Assembly (NCBI GenBank): GCA_020438445.1
Contig: JAGQUO010000005.1
Location: forward strand, 1 to 50,881
Reading direction: 5' to 3'
DNA length: 50,881 nucleotides
From: Solirubrobacterales bacterium
GTDB lineage: Bacteria; Actinomycetota; Thermoleophilia; Solirubrobacterales; 70-9
The notes below the pieces were generated by a model that saw only the letters and a list, made by a program, of their open reading frames with translations, searched no databases and was not told the origin of the DNA. The stretch's first letter is position 1; each line of letters begins with the position of its first letter. Shown here one piece after another: positions 25,494 to 33,881 of this stretch. Position numbers and translations under genes: made by a program.

Positions 25494-26195
25494 ATGAGCC
25501 CCCGCCGGAAACATGCGGAGACCCACCTCAGCTACCGCTCGGGCTGGCTCCGCGCGGCCATCCTCGGGGCCAACGACGGGATCGTCTCCACCGCCAGCCT
25601 CGTCCTCGGAGTCGCAGCGTCCGGTGCCGGCGGCGCCGCGATCGTCACCGCGGGAGTGGCGGGGCTGGCCGCAGGCGCGCTCTCGATGGCCGCCGGCGAG
25701 TACGTCTCGGTGAGCTCGCAGCGGGATTCCGAGCAGGCCGATCTGCGGCTCGAGCGCCGCGAGCTTCGCAGCGATCCGGAGGGCGAGTTGCTGGAGCTCG
25801 CGGGCATCTACGAGCGCCGTGGGCTGGCCCCGGAGCTGGCCGCGCAGGTCGCGGCCGCCCTGACCGAGCGCGATGCCCTGGAGGCCCACGCCCGCGAAGA
25901 GCTCGGGCTCAGCGAGGAGCGCCGAGCGCGCCCGTTTCAGGCCGCATGGGCCTCCGCCCTCTCCTTCTCCGCGGGCGCGATCCTGCCCGTGATCGCGGTC
26001 GCGGCGGCGCCGGCCGCGCTCAGGGCCGGCGTCTGCGTGACCGTGACGATCGTCGCGCTCGCGATCCTCGGCTGGACGGGCGCACGACTCGGGGGCGGCT
26101 CGAGGTTGAACGCGACGGCGCGCGTGGTCGCATGGGGAGCGGTCGCGATGGCAATCACCTCGGGAATCGGGGCGATCGTCGGCGCGGCGGTCTAG
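25494..26195 (+). CDS. VIT1/CCC1-family metal (Fe/Mn) transporter
   Basis: 233-aa integral membrane protein. The N-terminal SGWLRAAILGANDGIVSTASLVLGVAAS is the family hallmark (quoted cores: AILGANDGIVS and ASLVLG), followed by SMAAGEYVSVSSQRDSE, a cytoplasmic helix region rich in Glu (~80-150) that holds metal ligands in VIT1, and three C-terminal hydrophobic segments. Relatives move Fe2+ or Mn2+ out of the cytoplasm. It diverges from the GNAT gene by only 31 bp. Confidence 0.9.
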   Translation: MSPRRKHAETHLSYRSGWLRAAILGANDGIVSTASLVLGVAASGAGGAAIVTAGVAGLAAGALSMAAGEYVSVSSQRDSEQADLRLERRELRSDPEGELLELAGIYERRGLAPELAAQVAAALTERDALEAHAREELGLSEERRARPFQAAWASALSFSAGAILPVIAVAAAPAALRAGVCVTVTIVALAILGWTGARLGGGSRLNATARVVAWGAVAMAITSGIGAIVGAAV

Positions 26196-27604
26196 ACGAC
26201 CTCGATCCGGGCAACGGTCGTGATCGACTGGTAGTAGAGGTCGCGCCGGAATCCCGGAGCGGGAAAGAGGAAGCCCTGGGCGGCGGACGGAACCTGCACG
26301 CGCGCCTTCTCCTCCCCGCTGTCGAGATCGAGGACGACGAGGCTGTCGCGGCCAGACCGCAGCGAAGCCCGCCTCGCCGCCGCCCAGCGGGAGCCGACGC
26401 GGCCGAGCGCGGCGGTCAGCGGGCGCACCCCGGGGCGCCGGAGCAGCGGGCGGTCGGCCCAGTCCCCGGTGACGAGCTCGCGGGTGTCGCCGAAGACGAT
26501 CAGATGGCCGGCTTGCGCGTGCCCGTCGCGCCGCCACAACGCCTCCGGCCCGGACGATCCGAATCTCCACGCACGGATGACGGCGTTTCCGGAGTCGTAG
26601 GCGACCGCGATCCGCGACGCGGGCTCCCACGCCGGCGGATTCGAGACGGTCCCGTACGGCAGGCCGCTGATCTCGGACGAATCCGCTTCGCCGTCCTCGC
26701 CCGCCCACCAGAGCCGGACCGGGTCGGGGCACTCGCCGCTCCCGAGCATCGTCCTGTCGGTGTGGTTGCGCCCCTGGTCGATCCAGAGGACGAGTTCTCC
26801 GGTCATGACCGGGTCCCAGCCGTAGCTGCGCCCCGGGGCCGGGCCGTAGGAGGGGCGCCAAGCATCGTCGATCTCGAGCCGTCCCCGTGCCCGATCGAGC
26901 CGCAGCCGGAAGAGCCGCGTCGTGCCGACGGCGACCACGCTCTCACCGTCCGACGACAGGCGGGCGATCGACGGCTCCGGCAGCCGCAGCGGCTCGGCGA
27001 CGGGCATGAGGCTCTCCGGGTCGAGCGCCGAGACCGTCGAGGGAGCGCGTCCGCTCGGCGCGTCGCAGTCCTTGAGCACGAGCTCACCGCCGTCGAGGAC
27101 CACGAAGGAGTTGTAGGGACGGTCGACCGGCATCCGGTGCGAGGCCAGGACGTCGAGCCCGGGAGCGAGCCGGTGGGCCCAGCGGCCGAGGACGACGTGG
27201 AGATCGCCGCTCCGGTGGGCGGCGATCCCCCCGGGCCAGAACGGGCCGGCCGGCAGCCGCGGAGAGGACGCGAGAACCTCGAGCGAGACCGGGTCGAGTC
27301 GTTCCACCCACGCCTCGACCGGGGTCGTGTGCGGGTTTCGCACGGGAACGTCGTGACGGAGCGCATAGAGCTCCCCCGGCTCGCGGCGAACGAGCGCGCC
27401 GACGGCGAACTCGTCCCTCACGGCGGCGACCCGCAGGCTCTCGCCCGGACCGATTCCGAGGCCCGGGACACCCGCAGCGAGTCCCCAGCGGCGGGGGCCG
27501 CCGTCCTCGCAGGTCCACGGCTGCGGCCAGTAGCCGCCGGTCGTCGGCTCCGGGAAGCGCATCTCGCCGCCCAGTCTGCCGGGATCCTGCGCCCGCGGGG
27601 TCAA
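26192..27604 (-). CDS. Hypothetical protein, probable beta-propeller
   Basis: 470 aa without signal peptide or membrane segment. It has repeated strand-rich units: VERLDPVSLEVLASSPRL, DLHVVLGRWAHRL, STVSALDPESLMPV, RLSSDGESVVAVGTTRLFRL and DSLVVLDLDSGEEKARVQVP. These resemble quinoprotein or carotenoid-oxygenase-like seven-bladed propellers. Four scattered residues like carotenoid oxygenase His ligands cannot be confirmed by eye. Its TAG stop shares the palindrome CTAG with the stop of the convergent transporter. Confidence 0.6.
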   Translation of the reverse strand: MTPRAQDPGRLGGEMRFPEPTTGGYWPQPWTCEDGGPRRWGLAAGVPGLGIGPGESLRVAAVRDEFAVGALVRREPGELYALRHDVPVRNPHTTPVEAWVERLDPVSLEVLASSPRLPAGPFWPGGIAAHRSGDLHVVLGRWAHRLAPGLDVLASHRMPVDRPYNSFVVLDGGELVLKDCDAPSGRAPSTVSALDPESLMPVAEPLRLPEPSIARLSSDGESVVAVGTTRLFRLRLDRARGRLEIDDAWRPSYGPAPGRSYGWDPVMTGELVLWIDQGRNHTDRTMLGSGECPDPVRLWWAGEDGEADSSEISGLPYGTVSNPPAWEPASRIAVAYDSGNAVIRAWRFGSSGPEALWRRDGHAQAGHLIVFGDTRELVTGDWADRPLLRRPGVRPLTAALGRVGSRWAAARRASLRSGRDSLVVLDLDSGEEKARVQVPSAAQGFLFPAPGFRRDLYYQSITTVARIEVV

Positions 27605-27635
27605 GACCCCGCGCTCAGGTTCCGATAGGGGTTGG

Positions 27636-29375
27636 GTGGAAGCCTCGACGGGGGAAGATCACGCCGCTCAGGCGGCCCAGGTGGCCCATCCCGGCGGCAT
27701 CGTGCCGCCGCGAAGGCGGCTCGGCGACGTAGTCGTCGAGCTCGGGTTCGCCGAGCGCGGGGTCGTCGAGGCGACCGTCGCGCTCGCGCGCGAGGACGGG
27801 AGACCGATCGGGCAGGCGCTGGTCGAAGGCGGCGTCGTCGATTCCGGTCAGCTGGCGCGGGCGCTGGCCGAGCGCAACGGGCTCGAGTACGCGGACCTGA
27901 ACAACTTCCAGGTGGACCATGGCGCCGCGAACCTGATCAGCGCCGCCGAAGCGAGCCGCTACCGGGCGATCCCGATCGGATTCGCCGACGACGACACGCT
28001 GCTCGTCGCGACGGCCGACCCGGCGAACCTCGTCGGCCTCGACAACGTCGCCATGGCGACCGAGCGGCGGGTCCAGCCGGTCGTCACCTCGCCGGAGGAC
28101 CTCGAGGCTCTGATCAGCCAGCTCTCCCGCTTGATCGACTCGGTGCACGAGGTCGACCAGGAGGCCGAGGAGGAGGCCGAGGCGACGCCGGAGATCGAGC
28201 TCCGCGAGTCGGCCGACGAGGCCCCGGTCGTCAAGCTCGTCCACACGATCATCGCCGACGCGGTCCGGCGGGGCACCTCCGACATCCACCTCGACCCGGG
28301 TGACGGCGACCTTCGCGTCCGCTACCGGGTGGACGGAGTCGTCGTCGACTCCGCAACCGTGCCGAAGCGCCTCGCGACCGGCTTGATCTCGCGGATCAAG
28401 ATCATGGCCGAGCTGGACATCGCCGAGCGCCGGCGCCCTCAGGACGGCCGGATCGGGCTGACGGTCGACGGCCGGTTCATCGACATCCGCGTCGCGACCC
28501 TTCCGGTCATGCGAGGCGAGTCGGCCGTGCTCAGGGTCCTCGACAAGGGGCGGCTGGTGATGGAGCTCGACCGGCTCGGGATGCGGCCGGAGGATCGCGC
28601 GGTCCTCGAGCACGCGGTGACGCGGAGCCACGGGTCGGTGCTCGTCACCGGTCCGACCGGTTCGGGGAAGACGACCACGCTCTACGCGACGCTCGCCCGG
28701 ATCAACACCCCGGACAAGACCGTGATCGCGATCGAGGACCCGGTCGAGTACGAGCTCCCGGGAATCAAGCAGATCCAGGTCAACACGAAGGTGGGGCTCA
28801 CGTTCGCGGCGGGACTCAGGTCGATGATCCGCTCCGATCCCGACGTTCTCATGGTCGGGGAGATCCGTGACCGCGAGACTGCCCAGATCGCGACCGAGTC
28901 GGCGCTGACCGGTCACCTGGTGCTGTCCACCCTCCACACGGGTGATGCGCCGATGGCGGCTGCCCGCCTGACCGAGATGGGCATCGAGCCGTTCCTGGTC
29001 GCGTCGGCGCTCGAGTGCGTGGTCGCACAGCGGCTTGCGCGGCGACTCTGCGACGACTGCAAGCGACCGGTCCAGATCACCGCCGGTGAGCTCCACCGCA
29101 GCGGCTTCGAGATCCCGTGGGGCTGGATCGATGCCTTCGAGCCGGTGGGATGCGTTCGCTGCAAGGGCTCCGGCTTCCGCGGCCGGATCGGCGTCTACGA
29201 GGTGATGGCGGTGACCGACGCCCTGCGCCCGCTCATCCTCGAGCGCGCTTCGAGCATCGACATCGGTCAGGCCGCAGTGGCCGGCGGGATGAGGCGGATG
29301 CGCGACGACGGCCTCGAGAAGGTCCGCCAGGGCCTGACCTCCGTCGCGGAGGTCCTGCGGGTGCTCGGAACCTGA
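27636..29375 (+). CDS. pilB: Type IV pilus / type II secretion assembly ATPase
   Basis: 579 aa hexameric ATPase of the GspE/PilB family. An N-terminal MshEN-type domain (~28-150, LGDVVVELGFAERG) precedes the catalytic part: TSDIHLDP (Asp box), Walker A TGPTGSGKTT, IAIEDPVEYELPGIKQIQVN, Walker B LMVGEIRDRETA and the His box STLHTGDA. The four-Cys zinc motif CDDCK...CVRCKG is complete. GTG 27636 is preceded by AGGGGT. No pilC, pilin or secretin gene is adjacent, so its partners must lie elsewhere. The symbol is by family. Confidence 0.93.
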   Translation: MEASTGEDHAAQAAQVAHPGGIVPPRRRLGDVVVELGFAERGVVEATVALAREDGRPIGQALVEGGVVDSGQLARALAERNGLEYADLNNFQVDHGAANLISAAEASRYRAIPIGFADDDTLLVATADPANLVGLDNVAMATERRVQPVVTSPEDLEALISQLSRLIDSVHEVDQEAEEEAEATPEIELRESADEAPVVKLVHTIIADAVRRGTSDIHLDPGDGDLRVRYRVDGVVVDSATVPKRLATGLISRIKIMAELDIAERRRPQDGRIGLTVDGRFIDIRVATLPVMRGESAVLRVLDKGRLVMELDRLGMRPEDRAVLEHAVTRSHGSVLVTGPTGSGKTTTLYATLARINTPDKTVIAIEDPVEYELPGIKQIQVNTKVGLTFAAGLRSMIRSDPDVLMVGEIRDRETAQIATESALTGHLVLSTLHTGDAPMAAARLTEMGIEPFLVASALECVVAQRLARRLCDDCKRPVQITAGELHRSGFEIPWGWIDAFEPVGCVRCKGSGFRGRIGVYEVMAVTDALRPLILERASSIDIGQAAVAGGMRRMRDDGLEKVRQGLTSVAEVLRVLGT

Positions 29376-29399
29376 GGGGGCGCGGCGCGGCGCCTCAGG
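29371..29399. terminator. Bidirectional hairpin at convergent stops
   Basis: CCTGAGG (29371-29377) pairs with CCTCAGG (29393-29399) around a GC-rich loop. The left arm contains the pilB TGA and the right arm the complement of the stop of the reductase-like gene, so both messages would end in the same stem. Confidence 0.55.
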
Positions 29400-31083
29400 C
29401 GGTCTGCTCCGTCGCCTCCGCCGATTCGGTCGCGAGCAGGTCGTGGACGAGCCGGATCGCGATCGAGCCCTCGCCGACCGCCGACGCGACCCGGCTCATC
29501 GAGCCGTTCCGCACGTCCCCCGCGGCGAAGACACCGGGCATCGCGGTCTCGAGGGGCAGCGGCGGGCGCTCGAGCGGCCATGCTCCCTCGTCCTGGACGT
29601 CGGCGCCGGTGCGGATGTACCCGCCCTCGTCGCGGATGATCTCGTCCGGGAGCCAGTCGGTGTTCGGCTGGGCCCCGATCATCAGGAAGAGCGCATCCGC
29701 CGCTACCTCCTCCTCCGAGCCGTCGGCGCAGCTTCTGATCACGAGCGTCTCCAGCGTGCCCTGCCCGCCGCCGCCGACGACCTCGGCACCGAGGCGGACG
29801 TCGATGTTCGAAGCGCGCTCGACCTGGCTGATCAGATAGTGGGACATGCCCTTCTCGAGCGAGTCGGCACGGACGACGAGCGTCACCCGGCGGGCGTACT
29901 CGGCGAGGTGAAGGGCGGCCTGGCCGGCCGAGTTCGCGCCGCCGACGACGAACGCCTCGCCTCCCGCCACAGCCGGGGCCTCGACCGTGGGACCGCCGTA
30001 GAAGACCCCCGCTCCGGTCAGCTCCTCGAGCTCGGGGATGCCGAGGCGTCTGTACGTGGCGCCGCTCGCGACGACCACCGCGCGAGCCGTCATCTCGCTG
30101 CCGTCGGAGAGCGTGAGCAACAGGCTCTCCCGGTCGCGGCGGAGGGAGATCACGTCGAGCATGAACGCGAACTTGGCGCCGAAGATCCAGGCCTGCTCGT
30201 AGGCGCTCTCCGCGAGCCCGCGCCCGCTGACCCCTCGCGGGAAGCCCAGGTAGTTGCGGATCAGCGAGCTCGAGGTCGCCTGCCCGCCGATTCCGCCGTT
30301 GTCGACCACGAGGGTGTCCAGACCCTCTGATGCGCCGTACACGGCGGCGGAGAGCCCGGCCGGGCCGGCGCCGACGATCACGACGTCGAACTCGCCCCCG
30401 TCCGGCTCGATCGGGCCTCCGGTGGCCCGCGCCAGCTCGGCGTTGCTCGGGTCCTCGAGGACGGTGCCGTCGGGGAAGATGACGAGTGGCAGGCCCGAGC
30501 CGTCGCCGTGCTTCTCGATCCGCGCCTGCCCATCGGGTGAGTCGGCGAGCAGGAACGCGTGCGGGACGGCGCAGCGGCCGAGCACCTCCCGGAGCTCGTA
30601 GGCGCGGCCCGCCCAGGAGTCGCCGACGATGTGGACCGTCTTGGACGAGATCCGGAGCGAATGCGTCCACTCGAGCAGGAAGTTCGAGATCGACTGGTGG
30701 AAGACCTCGTCGGGCGAGCGCCGGGGACGGAACGCGTAATAGTCGATCTCCCGCCGCGCCATCGCGTTCAGGATCAGGCGGCCGGTCTCGACGTCGCCCC
30801 AGCCGCTGAGCTCGACGATCAGCCCGCGCTGCGCCCGCGGATGGAGCGCCCGCGCGCGCTGGAGGAGCTTCGACGCCCGGTCCGCACCGATCGAGAGACC
30901 GACCAGCACCAGCGCGACGGCCTCTCCCGACGATGCGAGGTCCACGAGCTTGGCGATGCCGTCACCCGAGGACGATGCGGTGACGACACGGTAGCTGCGG
31001 GAGTAGCGATCGACGAGCTCACGCTCGACGTCGGCGAGCGACTCCCCGTCCTCATCGACCGCCACGATGACCGGCATCGGCAT
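29395..31083 (-). CDS. Receiver-like domain fused to thioredoxin-reductase-like flavoprotein lacking CxxC
   Basis: 562 aa. Residues 1-125 resemble a response-regulator receiver (VIVAVDEDGESL, ALVLVGLSIG), 140-225 a thioredoxin/glutaredoxin-like fold (KTVHIVGDSWAGRAYELREVL), and 235-555 a thioredoxin reductase core: VVIVGAGPAGLSAAVYGA (FAD), AFVVGGANSAGQAALHLAE (NADPH) and GVFAAGDVRN (FAD C-terminal). Where the reductase has CATC the sequence reads FYGGPTVEAP, so the redox-active disulfide is missing and classical thioredoxin reduction is unlikely. FAD-dependent signalling or an alternative oxidoreductase is inferred. Divergent from the cyclase gene. Confidence 0.85.
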   Translation of the reverse strand: MPMPVIVAVDEDGESLADVERELVDRYSRSYRVVTASSSGDGIAKLVDLASSGEAVALVLVGLSIGADRASKLLQRARALHPRAQRGLIVELSGWGDVETGRLILNAMARREIDYYAFRPRRSPDEVFHQSISNFLLEWTHSLRISSKTVHIVGDSWAGRAYELREVLGRCAVPHAFLLADSPDGQARIEKHGDGSGLPLVIFPDGTVLEDPSNAELARATGGPIEPDGGEFDVVIVGAGPAGLSAAVYGASEGLDTLVVDNGGIGGQATSSSLIRNYLGFPRGVSGRGLAESAYEQAWIFGAKFAFMLDVISLRRDRESLLLTLSDGSEMTARAVVVASGATYRRLGIPELEELTGAGVFYGGPTVEAPAVAGGEAFVVGGANSAGQAALHLAEYARRVTLVVRADSLEKGMSHYLISQVERASNIDVRLGAEVVGGGGQGTLETLVIRSCADGSEEEVAADALFLMIGAQPNTDWLPDEIIRDEGGYIRTGADVQDEGAWPLERPPLPLETAMPGVFAAGDVRNGSMSRVASAVGEGSIAIRLVHDLLATESAEATEQTA

Positions 31084-31140
31084 TCGTCAACCGTACCGGT
31101 GGGAGGCTGCCCGGTCCAGCGGTGTCCCTCAGCAGTGCCC

Positions 31141-31152
31141 TGCGAAATCGCA
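31141..31152. promoter_or_regulatory. Short palindrome in divergent promoter region
   Basis: TGCGA-AA-TCGCA, a 5-2-5 inverted repeat in the 124-bp gap between the reductase-like gene and the cyclase gene. It could be a shared operator; length and single occurrence make this only a suggestion. Confidence 0.25.
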
Positions 31153-31207
31153 ATCCTCTGCGGGCATGCCACTTGACGCCGGCGGGATCTTTGGGCAGCT
31201 TGGGCGC

Positions 31208-32668
31208 GTGCAGATCCCGCCGCCGGTCCAGTTCGCCGAACGTGATGGCGGAAGCCTGGCCTTCCAGGTCCTAGGCGAGGGCGACCTCGACCTGGTGACG
31301 ATCTCGGATCCACCGACCCATCTGGACCTGCTCTGGACGGACTCCGGCTACGTGGACGTCCTGCTCCGCTTCGCCGAGGGCCGGCGCCTGATCGCCTACG
31401 ACCGCCGAGGGGTTGGCCTGTCCGACGGCTTCGACGCCGCTCCGACGCTGGAGGCGCAGGCTCTCGATCTCGAGGCCGTCCTCGACGCGGCCGGTTCCGA
31501 GCGCGCGGTGATCTTCGGCTACGGGGGCTCCGCCGCCATCGCGGCCTACTTCGCCGCGACCAGGCCCGAGCGGGTCGTTCGGCTGATCCTGCTGGCCCCA
31601 TGGGACCGCAACTGGTCCCGGGACGGGGGCGGATGGGAGGAGGCGGAGCGGGAGCAGGTGTCGGCGCGCCTCGACGAGGCCGTCGACCACTGGGGGCAGG
31701 GCCTCATGCTCACGTTCGTCACCCCGCGCCTCGACTCGCCGCGCAACCGACGGCTCTTCGCGATGCTCGAGCGCGCGTCCGTCAGCCGCGGGCTCGTGCG
31801 ATCCACGTTCGACTCGGCCATCGGGACCGACATCTCGGCCGTTCTGACCTCTGTCCGCGCGCCGGCGCTAGTCATCCGCCATCGCGACAACCCGATCCCG
31901 GCGGCGGTGGTCTCCAGGGTCGCCGAGCAGCTGCCTGAGTCGACGCTGGCCGAGGTCGACTACGACGGCGACCCACGGGCGATGGCTGACTTCTGGAACC
32001 CGGTGCTCGACGCGATCGACGATTGGCTGCCCGGAACCCGTTCACCCCGAGGCCACCACGCCACCTTCACCTCAGTCCTGTTCACGGACATCGTCGGCTC
32101 GACGACGCACGCCGCCCGGCTCGGTGACAAGGCCTGGCGAGAGCTTCTCGTACGCCACGAGAACCTGCTTCGAGAGCAGGTCGACCGGCATGGTGGCCGC
32201 CTCGTGAAGACGATCGGCGACGGCTCGCTGAGCAGTTTCGACGGTCCGGTGCAGGCCATCCGCTGCGCGCTCGGGATCGACCAGGCGATGGGGCGGCTCG
32301 GCCTTCGGGTCCGAGCAGGGGTCCACGCGGGCGAGTGCGAGCGGATCGGACTCGACCTTGCCGGCATGGCGGTCCACGTCGCCGCCCGGGTCGAGGCGCA
32401 GGCGAACGCGGGCGAGGTCCTGGTCACCCGGCCGTCGATGGATCTCTGCGCTGGATCGGGGCTCGAGTTCGATCCGCGGGGTCGCAGCAGCCTCGCGGGC
32501 GTCCCGGGCGAGTGGGAACTCTTCGCGGCTCACGACCCCCAAGGCGGACCGCCGGTCTCCGACGAGGGCCGGGCCCTTCGCAGGAGCGACCGCGCGGTTC
32601 TCGCCGCCGCGCGCCGCGCGCCGGGCATCCTCCGGGTCCTGAGCCGAATCGGGCAGCGGAGGCGCTGA
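31208..32668 (+). CDS. Alpha/beta-hydrolase-like domain fused to class III nucleotidyl cyclase
   Basis: 486 aa from GTG 31208, the usual family start (Q-I-P-P-P-V-Q-F before the first strand). Residues ~1-275 are an alpha/beta-hydrolase fold, but the nucleophile elbow reads FGYGGSAA where GxSxG is expected, so the Ser is absent. Residues ~290-440 are a class III cyclase: SVLFTDIVGST (metal Asp), RLVKTIGDG (Lys for adenine recognition, second metal Asp) and GMAVHVAARVEA (transition-state Arg). cAMP production is likely, with the dead hydrolase fold as a possible sensor. Start ATG 31166 is an alternative. Confidence 0.87.
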   Translation: MQIPPPVQFAERDGGSLAFQVLGEGDLDLVTISDPPTHLDLLWTDSGYVDVLLRFAEGRRLIAYDRRGVGLSDGFDAAPTLEAQALDLEAVLDAAGSERAVIFGYGGSAAIAAYFAATRPERVVRLILLAPWDRNWSRDGGGWEEAEREQVSARLDEAVDHWGQGLMLTFVTPRLDSPRNRRLFAMLERASVSRGLVRSTFDSAIGTDISAVLTSVRAPALVIRHRDNPIPAAVVSRVAEQLPESTLAEVDYDGDPRAMADFWNPVLDAIDDWLPGTRSPRGHHATFTSVLFTDIVGSTTHAARLGDKAWRELLVRHENLLREQVDRHGGRLVKTIGDGSLSSFDGPVQAIRCALGIDQAMGRLGLRVRAGVHAGECERIGLDLAGMAVHVAARVEAQANAGEVLVTRPSMDLCAGSGLEFDPRGRSSLAGVPGEWELFAAHDPQGGPPVSDEGRALRRSDRAVLAAARRAPGILRVLSRIGQRRR

Positions 32669-32906
32669 GCGTTCGCCTCCGACTCGGAGAGGGTGATGCG
32701 GACGCGGATCGTCGGCCCGCAGGCCCGGGGTGATCGTCCTATCCGCTTTGCGGCCGCACCACCGGACTCTCAGCTTCTCCGTCCTCTGGATCGCAACGGC
32801 ACGCTCGGGGGTGAAGATGCAGATGCCGGCCCTTCGATCGGCCGGGCGGCGGCTCGAGATTCTCTGCGCCGAGAGCCGACCGCACGTTGCGGCCGTCTAG
32901 GTCAGG

Positions 32907-33554
32907 ATGCGGCACCGGGAGATGTCCGGGCAAGCGACCGACAAACTCTGGGCGATCCAGAACCGGCATCCCGGCGACCGCGAGGGTCTGTTCGCGGCGA
33001 CTGCGGAGCTACTCGACGGAGATCGGGTGCTCTACCCTGGCTCCTACGTCGACGTTGCGGCGTCGTTCGTATTCCCCGACGTGACGTATGTGGACTCGGA
33101 CGCGCGGGCGAAGCGGTTCTTCGCCGACGGATCGGGGGTCGAGCGGATCGTGGCCGCGAACAAGCGATACGGCGGACCGAGCCGCTTCACCTTCATCCAC
33201 GCCGATTACGGATCCGATCTGGGATTCCCGGGAGAGGGCTTCGACCTGTTGGTGTCGCTCTATGCCGGCTTCGTCTCCCGCGCCTGCAAGCAGCACCTCA
33301 GAACGGGCGGCCTGCTGCTCGCCAACAACAGCCATGGCGATGCCGGCATGGCTTCGATCGATCCGGACTTCGAGCTCGCTGCAGTCGTTGAAAAGCGCGA
33401 TGGCGCCTATCGCCCCTCGACGCAATCGCTCGATCGCTACCTGATACCGAAGCGCAACGAGCGCGTGACCGCGGCGCTGCTCCAGCGGATGGGTCGCGGG
33501 GTCGCCTACACTCGATCGCCAGCCACATATGTCTTCCGAAAGGCTTCGGGCTGA
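32907..33554 (+). CDS. Hypothetical protein, methyltransferase-like fold
   Basis: 215 aa. Strand-helix order resembles a class I SAM-dependent methyltransferase: GSYVDVAASFVFPDVTYVDSD (motif I/II region, without a canonical GxGxG), FIHADYGSD, FDLLVSLYAGFVS (motif IV) and HLRTGGLLLANNS (motif V). SAM binding is therefore uncertain. ATG 32907 has AGG repeats upstream; ATG 32922 is possible. The preceding 238 bases (32669-32906) show no convincing gene. Codon use is slightly less GC-rich than neighbours, which fits an accessory region. Confidence 0.55.
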   Translation: MRHREMSGQATDKLWAIQNRHPGDREGLFAATAELLDGDRVLYPGSYVDVAASFVFPDVTYVDSDARAKRFFADGSGVERIVAANKRYGGPSRFTFIHADYGSDLGFPGEGFDLLVSLYAGFVSRACKQHLRTGGLLLANNSHGDAGMASIDPDFELAAVVEKRDGAYRPSTQSLDRYLIPKRNERVTAALLQRMGRGVAYTRSPATYVFRKASG

Positions 33555-33881
33555 ACGGTTCGTAATCGGGGCGACTGGATTTGAACCAGCGACCTTTCGA
33601 CCCCCAACCAGCGACCTTTCGACCCCCAGTCGACGCGGCAAACGTGTAGATGCGTCCGAACGTGTCCCCCGCGTCCGATGCGTCCCCGGCTGTGCACATT
33701 CTGGACGGACTGGATGTATCGGTCGGTACCAAAGCGGTGCCGCAAGAGTCCCAGGGTCGGAGCAGGGACCCGCTTCGGCCGAGGCCGCCGCAAGGCATCC
33801 GGCCCAGCATCCTCAGCCACCGTGGCCCGCTCAGTAGCGAACACCGATACCAGCGCGTCGAAGTCAGCGGACAATTGAGCA
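33555..33881. other. Non-coding gap holding a tRNA fragment
   Basis: 327 bases with no supported gene. Short frames here translate the tRNA remnant and are not real. Apart from the remnant at 33564-33633 and the likely promoter region of the TolB-like gene, nothing is recognised. Confidence 0.6.
33564..33633 (-). repeat. Truncated tRNA-Pro(GGG) copy with internal 22-bp tandem duplication
   Basis: Bases 33564-33606 are identical over 43 bp to 34819-34861, the 3' half (acceptor, T arm and most of the anticodon arm) of the intact tRNA-Pro(GGG). Within the remnant a 22-bp unit (33585-33606) is repeated exactly at 33607-33628, and homology then continues through GTCGA to 33633. The 5' half of the tRNA is missing. 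This is what an attachment-site scar left by tRNA-directed integration looks like; a local duplication is the alternative. Confidence 0.85.

Noticed and set aside
32669-32906. Possible small genes between the cyclase and the methyltransferase-like gene
   Set aside because: Short frames on both strands show no ribosome site, hydrophobic pattern or recognisable motif.
33529-33837. Plus-strand frame containing I-G-A-T-G-F-E-P-A-T-F
   Set aside because: This peptide is the well-known false translation of a tRNA 3' half; the DNA is the tRNA-Pro remnant.
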